This document shows positions 63,400-64,000 of a stretch of DNA of 64,000 nucleotides, in pieces. The DNA comes from Maylandia zebra (lineage: Eukaryota; Chordata; Actinopteri; Cichliformes; Cichlidae). Location of the stretch: NCBI RefSeq assembly GCF_041146795.1, contig NC_135188.1:1360919-1424918 (forward strand), in the 5' to 3' direction. The stretch's first letter is position 1. Each line of letters starts with the position of its first letter. Position numbers and translations under genes: made by a program. The notes under the pieces were generated by a model. The model was not told the origin of the DNA, searched no databases, and saw only the letters and a program-made list of their open reading frames with translations.

Positions 63400-63580
63400 A
63401 GCTGCGCCCTTTTTACACACACTCTCCTCTTATTCAGCTATTTATCAATCAAATGTATATAAGTCATGTATATGTCGTGTCTACTTCTTACTTAGTGTGG
63501 TGTCTGTCTTTGTTACTGTTTCTGCTGGAGCACTGTAACCAAAATAATCTCTCCAATAAAGTCTTCTGATTCTGATAAAA
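63400..63580 (+). repeat. possible LINE 3' end
   Basis: Ends with CCAATAAAGTCTTCTGATTCTGAT, an AATAAAG plus (GATTCT)n tail as in CR1/L2 elements. No coding part is seen. Confidence 0.5.
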
Positions 63581-64000
63581 GCAATTAAACAACCACATGA
63601 GCGCTGATCATCACTGGCTCTTGGATTTCCCCTGAAGCCTCTGACTAACTGTGACAACAGCAAATGTCAGGCTGAGCCGGGCGACGTGTTTTTCAGGTTC
63701 CACCGGATGTGCTGAACAGTCCAGGGGAACAAAAGACCCCGGGGGCGCGGGAACGACTCCGCTCTGTTTGCTCTGAAGCCTGCCCCCCCCCCTCATCCTT
63801 TTTAAAATGAAGCCCTTCTGATGATGCTCAGACAAACTGACACCAACATCTGAACCAACCATCTAGATAAGTACTGCTTGTGGTCTCGCACTGTGCCCGA
63901 GCTTTAAATTACACGCCCTGCTGTTACAGCGGTGTCAGTTTTCTCATCTAATCCTTGGTAAGATAGCAGGTGCATTTCAGACTAAACATTGTTTGTAGTC
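63581..64000. other. gene-free right edge
   Basis: Nothing recognised apart from a poly(C) run near 63784-63792. Confidence 0.4.

Overview
The window is vertebrate nuclear DNA from a ray-finned fish. The genes are split by GT-AG introns and encode vertebrate proteins. The mobile-element load (Tc1-like, hAT, BEL/Pao, CR1/L2- and RTE-like LINEs, a tRNA-derived SINE) is typical of teleosts. The style suggests a percomorph, possibly a cichlid, but the sequence alone does not fix the species.

Layout, left to right. A ceramide synthase lacking its first exons (202-6274, +) is followed by a block of nested transposons (7690-12195). A BTB-BACK-Kelch gene (12470-14403, -) lies head to head with LSM7 (14741-16166, +). 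A decayed Tc1-like copy separates LSM7 from TMPRSS9, a two-protease polyserase (19220-25798, +). TMPRSS9 converges on TIMM13 (27146-30192, -), whose second intron holds a hAT transposon. A young BEL/Pao retrotransposon with almost identical LTRs but no reverse transcriptase domain sits at 30936-36096. An ENC-family kelch gene (40875-42731, +) follows, probably with a non-coding first exon near 39.8 kb and a spliced 3' UTR ending near 50.3 kb. From 50.3 kb to the end I found no gene. That stretch holds a SINE, LINE fragments, microsatellites, a second copy of the DNA transposon seen at 8.4-11.8 kb, and some stretches that read like conserved non-coding DNA.

The genes do not form a pathway. LSM7, TMPRSS9 and TIMM13 are near neighbours on human 19p13.3, with TMPRSS9 and TIMM13 convergent there too, so the block is an old vertebrate syntenic segment. 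LSM7 serves mRNA decay and U6 snRNP assembly, TIMM13 mitochondrial import, TMPRSS9 cell-surface proteolysis, the ceramide synthase sphingolipid synthesis, and the two kelch proteins probably act as cullin-3 adaptors.

The most unusual items are: the BEL/Pao element with an in-frame loss of RT and RNase H but an open 1260-codon frame; a perfect 40-bp hairpin inside the hAT element of TIMM13; a three-level nest of transposons whose junctions can be read base by base; and a two-copy DNA transposon carrying a THAP-like exon at one end and an oppositely oriented DPYE-motif exon at the other. No CRISPR, tRNA or rRNA gene was seen.
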